NCBI RefSeq assembly: GCF_000374285.1
Contig: NZ_KB893930.1
Span: 62,001 to 126,000 of the forward strand
Length of the DNA stretch: 64,000 nucleotides
Direction of reading: 5' to 3'
From: Actinobacillus capsulatus DSM 19761
Lineage (GTDB): Bacteria > Pseudomonadota > Gammaproteobacteria > Enterobacterales > Pasteurellaceae
Positions 33,812-45,252 of the stretch are shown in pieces (within the stretch, counting starts at the first letter, position 1; every line of letters starts with the position of its first letter). The notes under the pieces were generated by a model. It ran no database searches, had not been told where the DNA came from, and saw nothing but the letters and a program-made list of their open reading frames with translations. The position numbers and the translations under genes were made by a program.

Positions 33812-35023
33812 ATGTTATTTCAACCCTTTACCTTTGCTAACGGCAAAACCGCTAAAAACCGTTTTTTCAAATCCGCAATGGAAGAACAGCTTGCCAAACA
33901 AAACCAACCGACAATGCCCTTGGTGCAACTTTATGACACTTGGGCAAAGGGTGGGGCGGGCGTGTTGGTGACGGGCAATGTGATGGTCGCCGAAAACGGC
34001 AAAGGTTCGATCAACGATGTGGTACTCACGGACGAACGCAGTTTGCCGATTTTGCAACAATGGGCGAAGGCTGGCACGCAAAACGATACTTTGCTGATTA
34101 TGCAGATTAACCACGCAGGTAAACAGTCGCCTAAAGTGCTGTCGCTTACGCCTGTTGCACCGAGTGCGGTTGCCTTGCAGGGAATGGACGGCTTTATTAA
34201 TCCGCCGAGAGCCTTAACCGAAGCGGAAATCGATACTTTAATTGAGCAATTTGCTACCGCAGCAAAAATTGCCGAAAAAGCAGGTTTTTCAGGCGTACAA
34301 ATTCACGCCGCACACGGCTATTTAATCAGTCAGTTTTTATCGCCGCACCACAACCGCCGTGAAGACAAATGGGGCGGTAGTTTGGAAAATCGTATGCGGT
34401 TTTTAGTGGAAATTTACCGCGCCATTCGAGCGGCGGTGCAGCCTGAATTTTTGGTCGGCTTAAAACTCAACTCAGCGGATTTCCAAAAAGGCGGTTTTGA
34501 TGAAACAGACAGCATTCAAGTGGTACAAAAAATGGCGGAATTGGGCATTGATTTTATTGAAATTTCAGGTGGTAACTATGAAAACCCAGAAATGTTATCC
34601 GCCAAAGCTAGCAGCCAAAAACGCGAAGCCTTTTTCTTGGATTATGCAGAAAAAGCCCGATCCGTCTGCAACGTACCGCTGATTATCACAGGCGGTTTCC
34701 GTAGTGAAAACGCAATGAACGAGGTACTGCAAAGCGGACATCTGGATTTTATCGGCATTGCTCGACCTTTTGCCTTACAACCCGATTTACCGAACCAAAT
34801 TCAGCAAGGCTGCTATCAAACCATTGTCACCAAACGCATCAAAACAGGTTTCGCCCCTGTGGATAACAAACTCGGTGCCGTGCTGGAAATGGATTGGTAT
34901 ATGGCACAAATGGCGTTAATCGGCAACGGCAAACAGCCAAATCCAAAACTTTCACCGTGGAAAGTGCTATTCAAAACCCTTTGGGAAAACGGTAAGGCAG
35001 GGTTGAGTACAGGGCGATCTTAA
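33812..35023 (+). CDS. NADH:flavin oxidoreductase (old yellow enzyme family)
   Basis: 403-aa FMN enzyme of the OYE group; signatures are KNRFFKSAMEEQLA near residue 18, QINHAGKQSP near 103, QIHAAHGYLISQFLSPHHNRR near 165, and ADFQKGGFDE. Residue 26 region lacks the YqjM Cys. It is the third OYE of the window and is not a close copy of the others. The ArsR gene at 33443 is upstream on the same strand and is the likely repressor. Cytosolic ene-reductase; natural substrate unknown. Confidence 0.92.
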   Translation: MLFQPFTFANGKTAKNRFFKSAMEEQLAKQNQPTMPLVQLYDTWAKGGAGVLVTGNVMVAENGKGSINDVVLTDERSLPILQQWAKAGTQNDTLLIMQINHAGKQSPKVLSLTPVAPSAVALQGMDGFINPPRALTEAEIDTLIEQFATAAKIAEKAGFSGVQIHAAHGYLISQFLSPHHNRREDKWGGSLENRMRFLVEIYRAIRAAVQPEFLVGLKLNSADFQKGGFDETDSIQVVQKMAELGIDFIEISGGNYENPEMLSAKASSQKREAFFLDYAEKARSVCNVPLIITGGFRSENAMNEVLQSGHLDFIGIARPFALQPDLPNQIQQGCYQTIVTKRIKTGFAPVDNKLGAVLEMDWYMAQMALIGNGKQPNPKLSPWKVLFKTLWENGKAGLSTGRS

Positions 35024-35140
35024 AGAAAAGTGCGGTCAAATTTTAATGAGTTTTTTGCATTGCAAAATTTTCAGAAAATCTGATCGCTTGTACTTTCAGC
35101 GGTTGCGCTTAGAATAGGGGAAAATTTTACTCGGAGGATA

Positions 35141-35750
35141 ATGATGACAACGATTCACCCAGAACTCAGGCGGTACTGGATTTTTGGTATGACGAGTATA
35201 ATCAACAATATTGGTTTGCCAAATCGTAGGCGTTTGATAACGACATCCGCCGATGTTTTGTCGATACCTTAAAACAGATCGGCATAAGGGGAACTGGACG
35301 CTTGGCACAGTACCATTTACGGAAGACCGGCGGAAATTACCGTTTTAGATCAGTTCTCTCGCAATTTGTATCGTGATACACCACAAGCTTTTGTCCAAGA
35401 TGGTATGGTGCTAGTATTGGCGCAAACGGCGGTGGCGTTACCTGAGCTTGAATTACTGATAACCAAAGAAAAACACTGTTTGTTATTGACTTATATGCAT
35501 TCCGAATTGGCATATATTCATAAACAAGCGTTAGCATTATTTAGAAGACTCGATAATCCTTACGTCTTGGAATTTGAAATTAAACATAAAGTCATTATTG
35601 ATATGCTAACCAAACCGCCTTTATGTCGGATAACTGCCAAAAATCTAATGGCGACCTATTTAGTGATATTTAAAACGTTGCTTATGGGTATCACTGTTAA
35701 GGGAATGGATAGGCTGGCTATTGGCAAGGCAATCATCGCTTGCAAAAGTT
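35141..35750 (+). pseudogene. DUF924-family protein relic
   Basis: After RBS GGAGG and ATG, the frames give VLDFWYDEYNQQYWFAKS and FDNDIRRCFVDT, then GELDAWHSTIYGRPAEITVL, DQFSRNLYRDTPQAFVQDG and YMHSELAYIHKQALALFRR, the DUF924 pattern (LDQFPRN, HSE). At least two frameshifts and an in-frame stop separate them, and the C-terminus diverges. Degraded; function in the family is unknown. Confidence 0.75.
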
Positions 35751-35828
35751 AATCGGCATGACGGCCTTCAGTCCTGAAGAAATTTCCCAAACCTACTTGC
35801 TACATAATACCGAAATTTTTAGCCAAAT

Positions 35829-37085
35829 TTAACCGCTTGTCTTTAGCATTTTTTTCTCGTTGGAATAGTGGATTCGCCACAACATGCGGGCATCCAGATT
35901 ACTTGAGGCAATCATAGTGAGGAATACCGCTGCCCCAAAGAAAAATGCTGCATCACCGACCGAAAAGCTGAGAATTTGTCCTCGTTCCAAGAGGGACATC
36001 ATTAACGCCAATACAAATAAATCCAGCATTGACCAACGTCCGACAAAATGCACGTAATGTAGCGCTTTCATTTGCCAGTGAATCGGGTGTTTCCATTTGT
36101 AGTGAATTGCTAGCAGCAGATATAAAATTATCGCCACTTTACTGAACGGCACGGCAATACTTGCAATAAATACGATCGCTGCCACACTGTAGCTGCCCAT
36201 ACTGATAAAGGTTAATACCCCTGAAAATAAGGTGTCGGCAGAAACCGAACCGGCTAATCCGGTTGCGGAAATCGGCAACGTATTTGCCGGAATCATCATT
36301 ACAACACCCGCTAATAAACACGCCCACACACGCTGTAATTTTATGTTATCCGAAATAGCTAAATTGCTTTCGCAGCGAGGACAGCGCTGGCGACCTTTTA
36401 AATCGACAATCTTTTCATCGAACGTATATTCACACGTTGGGCATAACGATGGATAGCTTGGATACCCTTTTGGAAGCAGGTGGTATTCAGGATAGAAATA
36501 CGCCCAAGCTTCTTTTGGATCGATTTTAATAAACAGCAAGGTGGTTAAAATTGTGACGATCACAAAGGCGCTGAGATGAATACTAAAGCTGAGATCGGCA
36601 TAATCACGAATTTTAAATGCCGCCACGGCCAATGCGACCAGATAAACGTCTAACATCACCCATTCTTGAATGCGGGATAACAAAATCAAGGTGTAGCGAG
36701 GGCGATGCCCGAGTAATTTTTGTAACCGAATCGTAAGCACTAATACCGCAAACGAAATCGGAAAAACGACTGAACAGAGCAAGACCATAAATGCGGTGTA
36801 AGGATAGCCTTCAGTCGCCATTTTCCAAACACCGCCCCATACGGTTGCGTGAATCGGCATACCGAGTAAGTCGATACTCATTAACGGAAAGGTGAGTGCA
36901 AAGGGTAATAAAATTAAAATTGCTAAGGCGATAATTGAACAACGACGTAAACTCCAACTATTCGCAGGACGCAATACGTCGTGGCAATTAGGGCAAACAG
37001 ATGTTTGAAATGGTAGATCTTGCGGTACTTCTACCACTGTTTCACATTCCGAGCATTGCTGTAAAGTTATCTTATTTATTTTCAT
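35829..37085 (-). CDS. PqiA-family membrane protein (YebS/PqiA-like)
   Basis: 418-aa inner-membrane protein with two tandem PqiA domains. Each opens with a zinc-ribbon-like pair of CxxC motifs (CSEC...CPNC at residues 11-34; CPTC...CPRC near 213-240) followed by four hydrophobic helices. PqiA/LetA proteins work with MCE-domain partners in lipid transport across the envelope. No MCE (pqiB/letB) gene follows here, which is unusual. It is divergent from ilvC. Confidence 0.9.
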   Translation of the reverse strand: MKINKITLQQCSECETVVEVPQDLPFQTSVCPNCHDVLRPANSWSLRRCSIIALAILILLPFALTFPLMSIDLLGMPIHATVWGGVWKMATEGYPYTAFMVLLCSVVFPISFAVLVLTIRLQKLLGHRPRYTLILLSRIQEWVMLDVYLVALAVAAFKIRDYADLSFSIHLSAFVIVTILTTLLFIKIDPKEAWAYFYPEYHLLPKGYPSYPSLCPTCEYTFDEKIVDLKGRQRCPRCESNLAISDNIKLQRVWACLLAGVVMMIPANTLPISATGLAGSVSADTLFSGVLTFISMGSYSVAAIVFIASIAVPFSKVAIILYLLLAIHYKWKHPIHWQMKALHYVHFVGRWSMLDLFVLALMMSLLERGQILSFSVGDAAFFFGAAVFLTMIASSNLDARMLWRIHYSNEKKMLKTSG

Positions 37086-37317
37086 TTATTCTTCCTATTT
37101 TTTAGGAATACTATTTTCTACTTTATGGCCTGTATTGCAAGCGGTCATTTTTTATCAATAAATTATATTGCATTTTTTGCAATTTGATGTCGCAATAATA
37201 TCAATTTACGCAATATAAAAAATCCGTATAATTGATTATATAAAACATAACAATGTGTAAATACAACATCATAAAACAACACACTCAACATCATACATAT
37301 AAATAAGGAAGCACAAA
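37086..37317. promoter_or_regulatory. Divergent control region of pqiA-like gene and ilvC
   Basis: An AT-rich 230-bp gap. TATAAT at about 37226 is a good -10 candidate for ilvC. TTGCAATTTGATGTCGCAA (near 37177) is an imperfect palindrome that could bind a LysR-type activator such as IlvY, whose gene is not in the window. Inference only. Confidence 0.35.
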
Positions 37318-38799
37318 ATGGCTAACTATTTCAACACATTAAACTTACGTCAAAAATTAGATCAACTCGGTCGTTGCCGTTTTATGGATCGTAGCGAATT
37401 TGCAGACGGCTGCAATTTCTTAAAAGGCAAAAAAATCGTTATCGTAGGTTGTGGTGCGCAAGGTTTAAACCAAGGTTTAAATATGCGTGATTCAGGTTTA
37501 GATATTAGCTATGCGTTACGTGCAGAAGCAATTGCAGAAAAACGTGCGTCATTTACTCGTGCAACCGAAAACGGTTTCAAGGTCGGTACATACCAAGAAT
37601 TAATTCCAACCGCTGACTTAGTTATCAACTTAACGCCGGATAAACAACACTCAAAAGTGGTTGCAGATGTTGTTCCATTAATGAAACAGGGTTCTGCATT
37701 CGGTTACTCACACGGTTTCAACATTGTTGAAGAAGGTGAACAAATTCGTAAAGACATTACAGTAGTAATGACTGCACCAAAATGTCCGGGTACAGAAGTG
37801 CGTGAAGAATATAAACGTGGTTTTGGCGTGCCGACGCTTACCGCAGTTCACCCTGAAAATGATCCGAAAGGCGAAGGTATGGCGATTGCTAAAGCATGGG
37901 CATCAGCAACCGGTGGCGACCGTGCAGGCGTATTAGAGTCTTCATTCGTGGCAGAAGTTAAATCTGACTTAATGGGTGAGCAAACAATCCTCTGCGGTAT
38001 GTTACAAGCAGGTTCAATCGTATGTTACGACAAATTAGTGGCAGACGGTAAAGATCCGGCATACGCAAGCAAATTAATCCAATACGGTTGGGAAACGATT
38101 ACCGAAGCGTTAAAACAAGGCGGTATCACCTTAATGATGGACCGTTTATCAAACGCTGCGAAAATCCGTGCTTTTGAATTAAGTGAAGAAATCAAAGTTC
38201 AATTAAACGACCTTTACTTAAAACATATGGACGACATCATCAGCGGTGAATTCTCATCAACCATGATGGCAGACTGGGCAAACGGTGACGCAAACTTATT
38301 AAAATGGCGTGAAGAAACCGGTAAAACCGCATTCGAAAACTCACCAAAAGCAGACGGTATCAAAATTTCCGAGCAAGAATACTTTGATAACGGTGTTGTA
38401 ATGGTGGCAATGGTGAAAGCCGGTGTAGAAATGGCATTCGATGCAATGGTTGCAAGCGGTATCTATGAGGAATCGGCATACTATGAGTCATTACACGAAT
38501 TACCGTTAATCGCAAATACGATTGCACGTAAACGTTTATACGAAATGAACGTGGTAATTTCAGATACGGCAGAATACGGTAACTATTTATTCTCTCACGT
38601 TGCAACGCCAATTCTTGCAGAGAAATTAATCCCGATGTTACAAAAAGGTGACTTAGGCGAACCGACACCGGCAACTGAAATTGATAACGTTTACTTACGT
38701 GATATCAACGATGCAATCCGTAATCACCCGGTTGAATTAATTGGTCAAGAATTACGTGGTTATATGACAGATATGAAACGTATTTCATCGCAAGGTTAA
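37318..38799 (+). CDS. ilvC: Ketol-acid reductoisomerase (class II)
   Basis: Isomerises and reduces acetolactate and acetohydroxybutyrate with NADPH in branched-chain amino acid synthesis. 493 aa is the length of the long class II (enterobacterial) type. The NADPH motif [19 protein letters not shown] is near residues 39-57, [20 protein letters not shown] near residue 155, and the knotted C-terminal domains contain [30 protein letters not shown] precedes the ATG. Monocistronic with the terminator at 38815. Confidence 0.98.
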   Translation: MANYFNTLNLRQKLDQLGRCRFMDRSEFADGCNFLKGKKIVIVGCGAQGLNQGLNMRDSGLDISYALRAEAIAEKRASFTRATENGFKVGTYQELIPTADLVINLTPDKQHSKVVADVVPLMKQGSAFGYSHGFNIVEEGEQIRKDITVVMTAPKCPGTEVREEYKRGFGVPTLTAVHPENDPKGEGMAIAKAWASATGGDRAGVLESSFVAEVKSDLMGEQTILCGMLQAGSIVCYDKLVADGKDPAYASKLIQYGWETITEALKQGGITLMMDRLSNAAKIRAFELSEEIKVQLNDLYLKHMDDIISGEFSSTMMADWANGDANLLKWREETGKTAFENSPKADGIKISEQEYFDNGVVMVAMVKAGVEMAFDAMVASGIYEESAYYESLHELPLIANTIARKRLYEMNVVISDTAEYGNYLFSHVATPILAEKLIPMLQKGDLGEPTPATEIDNVYLRDINDAIRNHPVELIGQELRGYMTDMKRISSQG

Positions 38800-38814
38800 T
38801 TAAATATTATAAAG

Positions 38815-38845
38815 AGCCTGCTTTGCAAGAAGCGGGCTTTTTGTC
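38815..38845 (+). terminator. Rho-independent terminator of ilvC
   Basis: AGCCTGCTT (38815-38823) pairs with AAGCGGGCT (38830-38838), one G-T pair, then a T-run. Confidence 0.9.
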
Positions 38846-38920
38846 TTTTTTGCTTTTGCAAAAAATTAGGAAAAAATGACCGCTTGTTTGCGGTGTTATT
38901 CATATAAAAGGATATTAGGA

Positions 38921-41175
38921 ATGAAAAGATTAAAATTATCAGCTGTGTATTCGGCACTATTTGCAGGTGGGCTATTCGTTTATACAGACAGTGCGATAGC
39001 GATGGAATGTAAGACGGAACTAGATTCTATTACAGGTCAAATGCTGTTTTAAATCAATGTAAGATGGATTTAAGTGGCTATACTCCCATCGTGACAAACT
39101 CTACATTAACTATTAGCGGTAGTACGCTTGGTCGCTCAGTATCACGTGCTTCCGAATTCGATTCTCCTACTTTTTCTACCATTCTCTATACAGACAATTC
39201 AACCGTTAACGTTAATAACAGTACTTTATCGGTAACTGCATCGAATGATTATGGACAGTATGTTATTCAAGCGAGAAACAAATCTGTAATAAATATTTCC
39301 AATAGTGATTTATTAACTCAAGCTGAGGTAGGGGGAACGGTTAGCCTTGATAGTTCTAGCGGTTCAATAACGAATAGTAATCTCACCACACTAGGTGGGG
39401 ATTCAGCGGTTCTTGTTGAAAATTCATCTCTCACAATTGAAGACAGTAGGCTTACAGCGGGTTCAGAGGCTGATGCCATTTCATTCTCCGGTACGAATAA
39501 CACGGTGACGGTCAATAATTCTACGATGAACAGCGGAACGATGCTCGGTTCATGGTGGGATGGTCGGGCGGGCACTGAGTACGGTAATTTGAAACTAACG
39601 TTAAACAATACCACCGTAACCTCAGAGGTTCTTGCTTGGGGAGCGGATAATGAAGATGATTTTGGCCTAACGGCGATTGAGAATATTGATCTCCAAGCTA
39701 CGGATTCAAAGCTTAGCGGCGCAATGGTTATCCCAAATAACAACACAACTTATAACGTTACCCTAGCCAATTCTAATTGGGATGTTCCTGTTGTTGCTAT
39801 AGATGGAACAACTTATGAAAGCTCAGTGAGTAATTTGAGTTTAACAAACAGTACGATAAACCTCGGTAAAGCAGAGGGCTTCCAAACATTTACGATTGGT
39901 AATTTGTCTGGTACAGGTAGCTTTACTCTCAATTCAGACTTAGCTAATCAGCAGGCGGATAAAATTGTAGTAACCGGAGACGATAGCGGGGAATTCGGTT
40001 TAAACGTGAAAGATTCTGGTAATGAGCCACAAGCCGCAAATGGTAAAGTAACATTAGTTGAAACCCAAACAGGTAAGGCGAAATTTGCTTTATTAGGGCG
40101 TGATTATGTTGATGCCGGTGCATACCGCTATCGTCTAGCAAAAGAAGGTAATCATTGGGTTCTGTCAAATAATGCCGCAGAACGTGCAACTGCAAGTAAC
40201 AGTACACCGCCGGCTGTAAATAATTCGACAAATTCGACCGCTTCTCCAACCGTGCCGGTTTCTCCGATTGTTGTGCCAGCGTTAAATCCGACAACAACAA
40301 ACCATGAAGTGATGCTAAGTGAATATTCGAATGCGTTAGTCTCATTACGTCAGGCTCAGCTTTTATTAGTGGAAAATAGCTTAGAGGGTTTACATAAGCG
40401 TTTAGGTGAATTGAAACAAGGTGAAAAAGGCAATGTTTGGGTTCGTAACGTAAATGGTCGTAATGAATTAGATGCTATGCAGGTTGCGGAAAATGCGCAT
40501 TCATCCGGCTTTAAACAAGATATTCATACGCTTCAAATTGGTGCGGATACTGCGGTAACAGATAATATTCGTGTCGGTGGTTTTGTCGGAAATTCACGTT
40601 CGGATCTGGATTTTGGCGGTGAATATGGCTCGGCGAAAGTGAAAGCGCAAGCCGTGGGTGCATATGCGACCTATCTGGCGAATAATGGTTTCTATTGGGA
40701 TAATGTCGCAAAATATGAACGCATTACGGCAAAATCTACCCAGACCGGTAAACGCCATTACAATGCACATACTCTTTCGAGTGAAATCGGACGTATTCAT
40801 ACATTAGGTCGTTGGACAATTACGCCACAGTTACAAGCTGCTTGGACAAAACTTTCAAGCAAAACGGATGAAGACGGCATTTCCGCATTAACCGCTAGAG
40901 CAGGCGTGCGAGTTGCAAACCATCTTGATTTTAGCGGTTGGAAGCTTGAGCCTTACGCAGAGCTAAACGGCATTACCACTCGTACCAATCAGAATGCAGT
41001 GCGAGTAAATCAATATAGTTTTGATGTGGCGGAGACTAAAGGTCGAATTGAAAGCGCTATCGGTGCGAATGCGGTTGTAGGCAATCATCGTATCGGTTTA
41101 GAGGCTTCACTGACTAATGGCAAATACTTAGATCAGCCATATAAAGTACAACTTGCGTATCGTTATAACTGGTAG
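38921..41175 (+). pseudogene. Autotransporter with -1 frameshift after the signal peptide
   Basis: ATG 38921 encodes a signal peptide (MKRLKLSAVYSALFAGGLFV, then YTDSAIA) followed by MECKTELDSITG. The frame then shifts near 39035-39038, where one base appears to be missing, and SNAVLNQCKMDLSGYTP continues in the next frame. The passenger is rich in Asn/Ser/Thr repeats typical of beta-helical adhesins (about residues 40-370). The C-terminal barrel (last 260 residues, from GEKGNVWVRNVNGRNE, ending YRYNW) is intact. If the shift is real, no exported product is made from the first start; a sequencing error or phase variant is possible. Confidence 0.8.
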
Positions 41176-41197
41176 TTTATCTTAATTCTATTGAAAT

Positions 41198-41237
41198 AAA
41201 GCCCATAAGTTATGATTTAACTTATGGGCTTTTTTAA
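41198..41237. terminator. Bidirectional terminator between autotransporter and cysA
   Basis: Perfect 15-base arms AAAGCCCATAAGTTA (41198-41212) and TAACTTATGGGCTTT (41218-41232), T-rich on both strands. Confidence 0.9.
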
Positions 41238-42304
41238 ATCATAAATTCAATTAATTCATTTTGTATAAAGAAATTGAGTAGTAACGGTTGGAAATAAACT
41301 TCATCGCCTACGCAAAATTGTTCTTGTCCGAATTGAGCGTAGCTGACCGATATTTCTATCGGCTCATGATTTTTATGTAGCACCTCTAAAAATACCGTAG
41401 GACCTGCGGTATGTATGCGGGATATGATGCCTTTTAGCGAATTTTCTTTATGCGTCTTGCTAATAGCGATTTCGTGCGGGCGTACATAAACTACTACATC
41501 GTCAGTGGCATAACATTGCTCGATTGGCTTCTGAAACGTATCAATATGTAACATACCGGCTAAAATATAGCCGTGTAAAATATTCACATCGCCAAGAAAA
41601 TTTGCCACAAACGCACTTCTCGGTTGCTTATAAACCTGTTCCGGCGTGCCGATTTGCTCAATTTGCCCTTTATTCATCAGAATGATTTTATCCGCCACTT
41701 CCAATGCTTCATCCTGATCGTGGGTAACAAAAATACTGGTAAGGTTAATTTCGTGATGAAAATCACGCAGCCAACGGCGTAAATCCTTACGCACTTTCGC
41801 ATCTAAAGCGCCGAACGGTTCGTCTAACAGCAAAACTTTCGGCTCGGTTGCGATCGCTCTTGCCAAGGCAACACGTTGACGCTGACCACCAGAAAGCTGA
41901 TCGGGATAGCGTCCGCCGATATGTTCCAGCTGAATCAGTTCCAAGAGATTTTTGACTTTCGCTTGAATTTCTGCCTCCGATAAACGTTCTTGTTTCGGCT
42001 TCATTCGTAAGCCAAAGGCAATATTGTCGGCAATTGTCATATGGCGAAACAGGGCATAGTGTTGAAACACAAAGCCGATATCTCGTTCTTTTGCCGATAG
42101 CTGGGTCACATCGCAATCATCAAACAAAATTTGACCGCTTGTTGCGGTTTCCAGTCCGGCAATAATGCGTAACAACGTGGTTTTTCCGCATCCGGACGGC
42201 CCGAGTAAGGCGGTTAATTCGCCGTTTTGAATGGTAAAATCAATATTATTGAGTGCTTGGAATTGTTCAAAGCTCTTATTAATTTGTTTAACGCTAATTG
42301 CCAT
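41234..42304 (-). CDS. cysA: Sulfate/thiosulfate ABC transporter ATP-binding protein
   Basis: 356-aa ATPase powering sulfate import. Walker [13 protein letters not shown] near residue 33, signature [14 protein letters not shown] near 138, Walker [13 protein letters not shown] near 158 and switch His [11 protein letters not shown]. The C-terminal third is the TOBE-like regulatory domain. Last gene of the sbp-cysT-cysW-cysA operon, 10 bp after cysW. The stop overlaps the terminator at 41198. Confidence 0.97.
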   Translation of the reverse strand: MAISVKQINKSFEQFQALNNIDFTIQNGELTALLGPSGCGKTTLLRIIAGLETATSGQILFDDCDVTQLSAKERDIGFVFQHYALFRHMTIADNIAFGLRMKPKQERLSEAEIQAKVKNLLELIQLEHIGGRYPDQLSGGQRQRVALARAIATEPKVLLLDEPFGALDAKVRKDLRRWLRDFHHEINLTSIFVTHDQDEALEVADKIILMNKGQIEQIGTPEQVYKQPRSAFVANFLGDVNILHGYILAGMLHIDTFQKPIEQCYATDDVVVYVRPHEIAISKTHKENSLKGIISRIHTAGPTVFLEVLHKNHEPIEISVSYAQFGQEQFCVGDEVYFQPLLLNFFIQNELIEFMI

Positions 42305-42314
42305 AATTGCCCCA

Positions 42315-43130
42315 CTATCGTGCTAATTTCTCTTCTGTCCACTGACGAATAAATAATAAAATTAAAGATAAACCGAGTAATAAAATCGCAACCGAAAATG
42401 CCGCTACAATGTTGTATTCGTTGTATAAAATTTCGATTTGCAGCGGTAAGGTGTTAGTTAACCCGCGGATATGACCTGATACTACCGAAACCGCCCCGAA
42501 TTCGCCTAACGCACGAGCGGTACAGAGCACCACTCCGTGTAATAACGCCCATTTGATATTCGGTAAAGTGATGTGATAGAAAATTTGCCAGCCGTTTGCG
42601 CCCAATACCGCCGCCGCTTCTTCTTCTGTTGTGCCTTGTGCTTCCATAATCGGAATCAGTTCTCGTGCGACAAAAGGCACAGAAACAAATAGGGTAGCTA
42701 AAATAATGCCCGGAATCGCATAAACAATTTGAAAATCGACCGCTTGTAAGTGTGGATACAGCCAACTTTGCGCCCCGAATAACAATACATAAATAAGCCC
42801 CGCCACCACCGGTGAAATCGAAAAAGGTAGATCAATTAGCGTTAATAAAAACTGTCTGCCTCTAAATTGATATTTAGTCACCGCCCAAGCTGCGGCAATG
42901 CCAAAAATGATATTCAGTGGTACGGCAATAGCGGCGGCTAATAAGGTTAGTTTTAGCGCGGCAAGCGTATCTTCCTCACCGATTGCCGCAAGGAAAAAAT
43001 CCAAGCCTTTTGCCAATCCTTGTGAAATCACCACCAATAATGGTAAAAGTAGCAAAATCACAAATAGCAGAATCGCTAAGCCGATTAATAGCCTTTCAAC
43101 AAGCGGTCGTTTTTTGAGTAAACTTTGCAT
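42315..43130 (-). CDS. cysW: Sulfate ABC transporter permease CysW
   Basis: 271-aa inner-membrane permease with six hydrophobic helices. The EAA loop is [23 protein letters not shown] near residue 170, the site that contacts Cys[15 protein letters not shown] is the first helix. It pairs with CysT to form the channel. It lies 12 bp after cysT and 10 bp before cysA. Confidence 0.95.
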   Translation of the reverse strand: MQSLLKKRPLVERLLIGLAILLFVILLLLPLLVVISQGLAKGLDFFLAAIGEEDTLAALKLTLLAAAIAVPLNIIFGIAAAWAVTKYQFRGRQFLLTLIDLPFSISPVVAGLIYVLLFGAQSWLYPHLQAVDFQIVYAIPGIILATLFVSVPFVARELIPIMEAQGTTEEEAAAVLGANGWQIFYHITLPNIKWALLHGVVLCTARALGEFGAVSVVSGHIRGLTNTLPLQIEILYNEYNIVAAFSVAILLLGLSLILLFIRQWTEEKLAR

Positions 43131-43142
43131 ATTCCTTTCCTT

Positions 43143-43955
43143 CTATTTTGCTGTCCGCTTAGCGAAGTAACGCTGAATAAGGTTGATCACAAAAATCAGT
43201 ACAAATGAGATGATCAGCATTAATACGCCAATGGTTGCTGCGCCGACATAATCGTATTGATCAAGTTTTGACATAATTACAAGCGGTAGGATTTCGGTTC
43301 TAAACGGCAAATTACCGGAAATAAACACCACCGAACCGTATTCGCTGATACCTCGTGCAAAAGCAAGGGTAAAACCGGTAATCCAAGCCGGTAAAATTGC
43401 CGGAAAAATCACATAGCGAAAGGTCTGAAACGGGCTAGCGCCCAAAATTTTTGCCGCTTCTTCTACATCTTTCGGTAAATCTTCCAGCACCGGTTGTAGT
43501 GTACGAACCACAAAGGGTAAAGTGACAAATAGGAGTGCTAAGGTAATGCCTAGTGAGCTATAAGCGATTTTCGTTTCAAAAAATTGCCCGATGATACCGT
43601 TGCGAGAATAAATTGCCGTGAGAGCAATGCCTGCCACCGCAGTTGGCAGGGCAAAAGGCATATCAATAAACGTATCCATCAAACGCTTACCCCAAAACTG
43701 ATAACGCACCAATACCCATGCCAATAGCAAGCCGATAAAACTGTTCAGCAACGCGGCACTGAATGCGCTTTTAAAAGATAAGCCTAACGCTAATAATAAC
43801 TGCCGGCTGGTAATCAATTTAACAAATTGTTCGGCAGAAATTTGGGCGGAAAAAATAAATAATCCGGCGAGTGGAATCAGTACCACAAGGCTTAAAAATG
43901 TGAGGGTATAACCTAACGAAAGGTTAAAACCAGGAATAATTCGAGTTTGCTGCAT
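43143..43955 (-). CDS. cysT: Sulfate ABC transporter permease CysT (CysU)
   Basis: 270-aa permease with six helices; the EAA loop DVEEAAKILGASPFQTFRYV near residue 166 and GFTLAFARGISEYGSVVFI are characteristic. Partner of CysW. It lies 18 bp after sbp. Confidence 0.95.
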   Translation of the reverse strand: MQQTRIIPGFNLSLGYTLTFLSLVVLIPLAGLFIFSAQISAEQFVKLITSRQLLLALGLSFKSAFSAALLNSFIGLLLAWVLVRYQFWGKRLMDTFIDMPFALPTAVAGIALTAIYSRNGIIGQFFETKIAYSSLGITLALLFVTLPFVVRTLQPVLEDLPKDVEEAAKILGASPFQTFRYVIFPAILPAWITGFTLAFARGISEYGSVVFISGNLPFRTEILPLVIMSKLDQYDYVGAATIGVLMLIISFVLIFVINLIQRYFAKRTAK

Positions 43956-43973
43956 AACATTTCCTTAGCCTAT

Positions 43974-44978
43974 TTATTGATAAATTTTTTCTAAGATTTG
44001 ATCGAAGATCGCACCGTCATCAAAAAATTTCGGCTGAATCAATTCCCATCCGCCGCCAAAGATGTCGAGCATTTTAAGTAATCTTAGCTCGGGAAATTGT
44101 TGGCGAAATTCCGCTAAAATTTGACCGCTTGCAGGACGGTAATAATGCTTAGCAATCAGGCGTTGTGCTGCCTCACTATACAAATAGTTCAGATAAGCTT
44201 CCGCCTGTTTACGAGTGCCTTTTTTATCCACCACTTTATCCACTACAGCGACCGGCGGTTCGGCAACAATCGAGACTTTAGGTGTGATGATTTCAAATTG
44301 ATCGCCACCTTCTTCTTGTAGCGCTAAATAAGCCTCGTTTTCCCAAGCAAGTAAAACATCGCCCAATCCTCGTTGGATAAAGCTCGTAGTTGCACCTCTT
44401 GCACCGGTATCTAATACCGGTACTTGTTGATAAAGGCGAGTCACAAAGTCCAACGCTTGCTTTTCTGTACCGAAATGATCTTGAGCATACGCCCAAGCCG
44501 CTAGAAAATTCCATCTTGCTCCGCCGGAAGTTTTTGGATTCGGTGTAATCACTTCAATGCTCGGATCTCGCACTAAATCCTGCCAGTCGTAGATCCGTTT
44601 CGGATTTCCTTTACGCACTAAAAACACAATGGTCGAGCGATACGGCAAACTGCGTTCGCTCAAACGCTGCTGCCAATTCGGATCGATCAGATCTTGATGT
44701 TTATTTAACGCATCAATATCACCGGCTAACGCTAAGGTAACAACATCCGCTTGCAAGCCATCAATCACCGCACGAGCTTGTTTGCCTGAGCCACCGTGTG
44801 AGGTTTTCACCGTAATTTGCTCGCCGCTTTGTTGCTGCCAATATTCCGCAAACAAGCGGTTATATTCCTTATATAACTCACGGGTTGGATCATAAGAAAC
44901 GTTTAATAACTCAACCGCATAAGCCTGTACTGACAGCATTAAACAAGCGGTCAAAAAGTAGAATTTTTTTACAATCAT
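43974..44978 (-). CDS. sbp: Periplasmic sulfate-binding protein
   Basis: 334-aa binding protein with a signal peptide (MIVKKFYFLTACLMLSVQAY, cleavage after AYA). NVSYDPTRELYKEYN is the Sbp rather than the CysP version of the motif (CysP has SYDVSRE). HGGSGKQARAVIDGLQADVV and ITPNPKTSGGARWNFLAAWA bind the anion. First gene of the import operon. The divergent 274-bp gap to cysG should carry the promoters of both operons; a CysB site is expected but I cannot pick it out. Confidence 0.95.
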   Translation of the reverse strand: MIVKKFYFLTACLMLSVQAYAVELLNVSYDPTRELYKEYNRLFAEYWQQQSGEQITVKTSHGGSGKQARAVIDGLQADVVTLALAGDIDALNKHQDLIDPNWQQRLSERSLPYRSTIVFLVRKGNPKRIYDWQDLVRDPSIEVITPNPKTSGGARWNFLAAWAYAQDHFGTEKQALDFVTRLYQQVPVLDTGARGATTSFIQRGLGDVLLAWENEAYLALQEEGGDQFEIITPKVSIVAEPPVAVVDKVVDKKGTRKQAEAYLNYLYSEAAQRLIAKHYYRPASGQILAEFRQQFPELRLLKMLDIFGGGWELIQPKFFDDGAIFDQILEKIYQ

Positions 44979-45252
44979 CGTGCTACATCCTCATATTGGC
45001 TAAAAAATCTAACGGCATAATCGGCTTTAGCAAAGAACTGAAACTTTATTGATATAACTGTAGAGAATAAAAACTATAAAAAACATCACGAATTGCTTGT
45101 TCTAAATCAAAGGACCTTGGACAAAGCGTTTAAAAATCAGCTTTATTCCAAAAGACTCTAATCTATATCCTGTTATTATTTTTCAGAATAAAAAATTTCT
45201 CTTATAACTTAATACAACAAATCGTGGCTTGTTTTAAGCGAATGGGGAAAAT

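Noticed and set aside
39318-39746. 142-aa minus-strand frame
   Set aside because: Antisense shadow of the Asn/Ser/Thr-rich autotransporter passenger.
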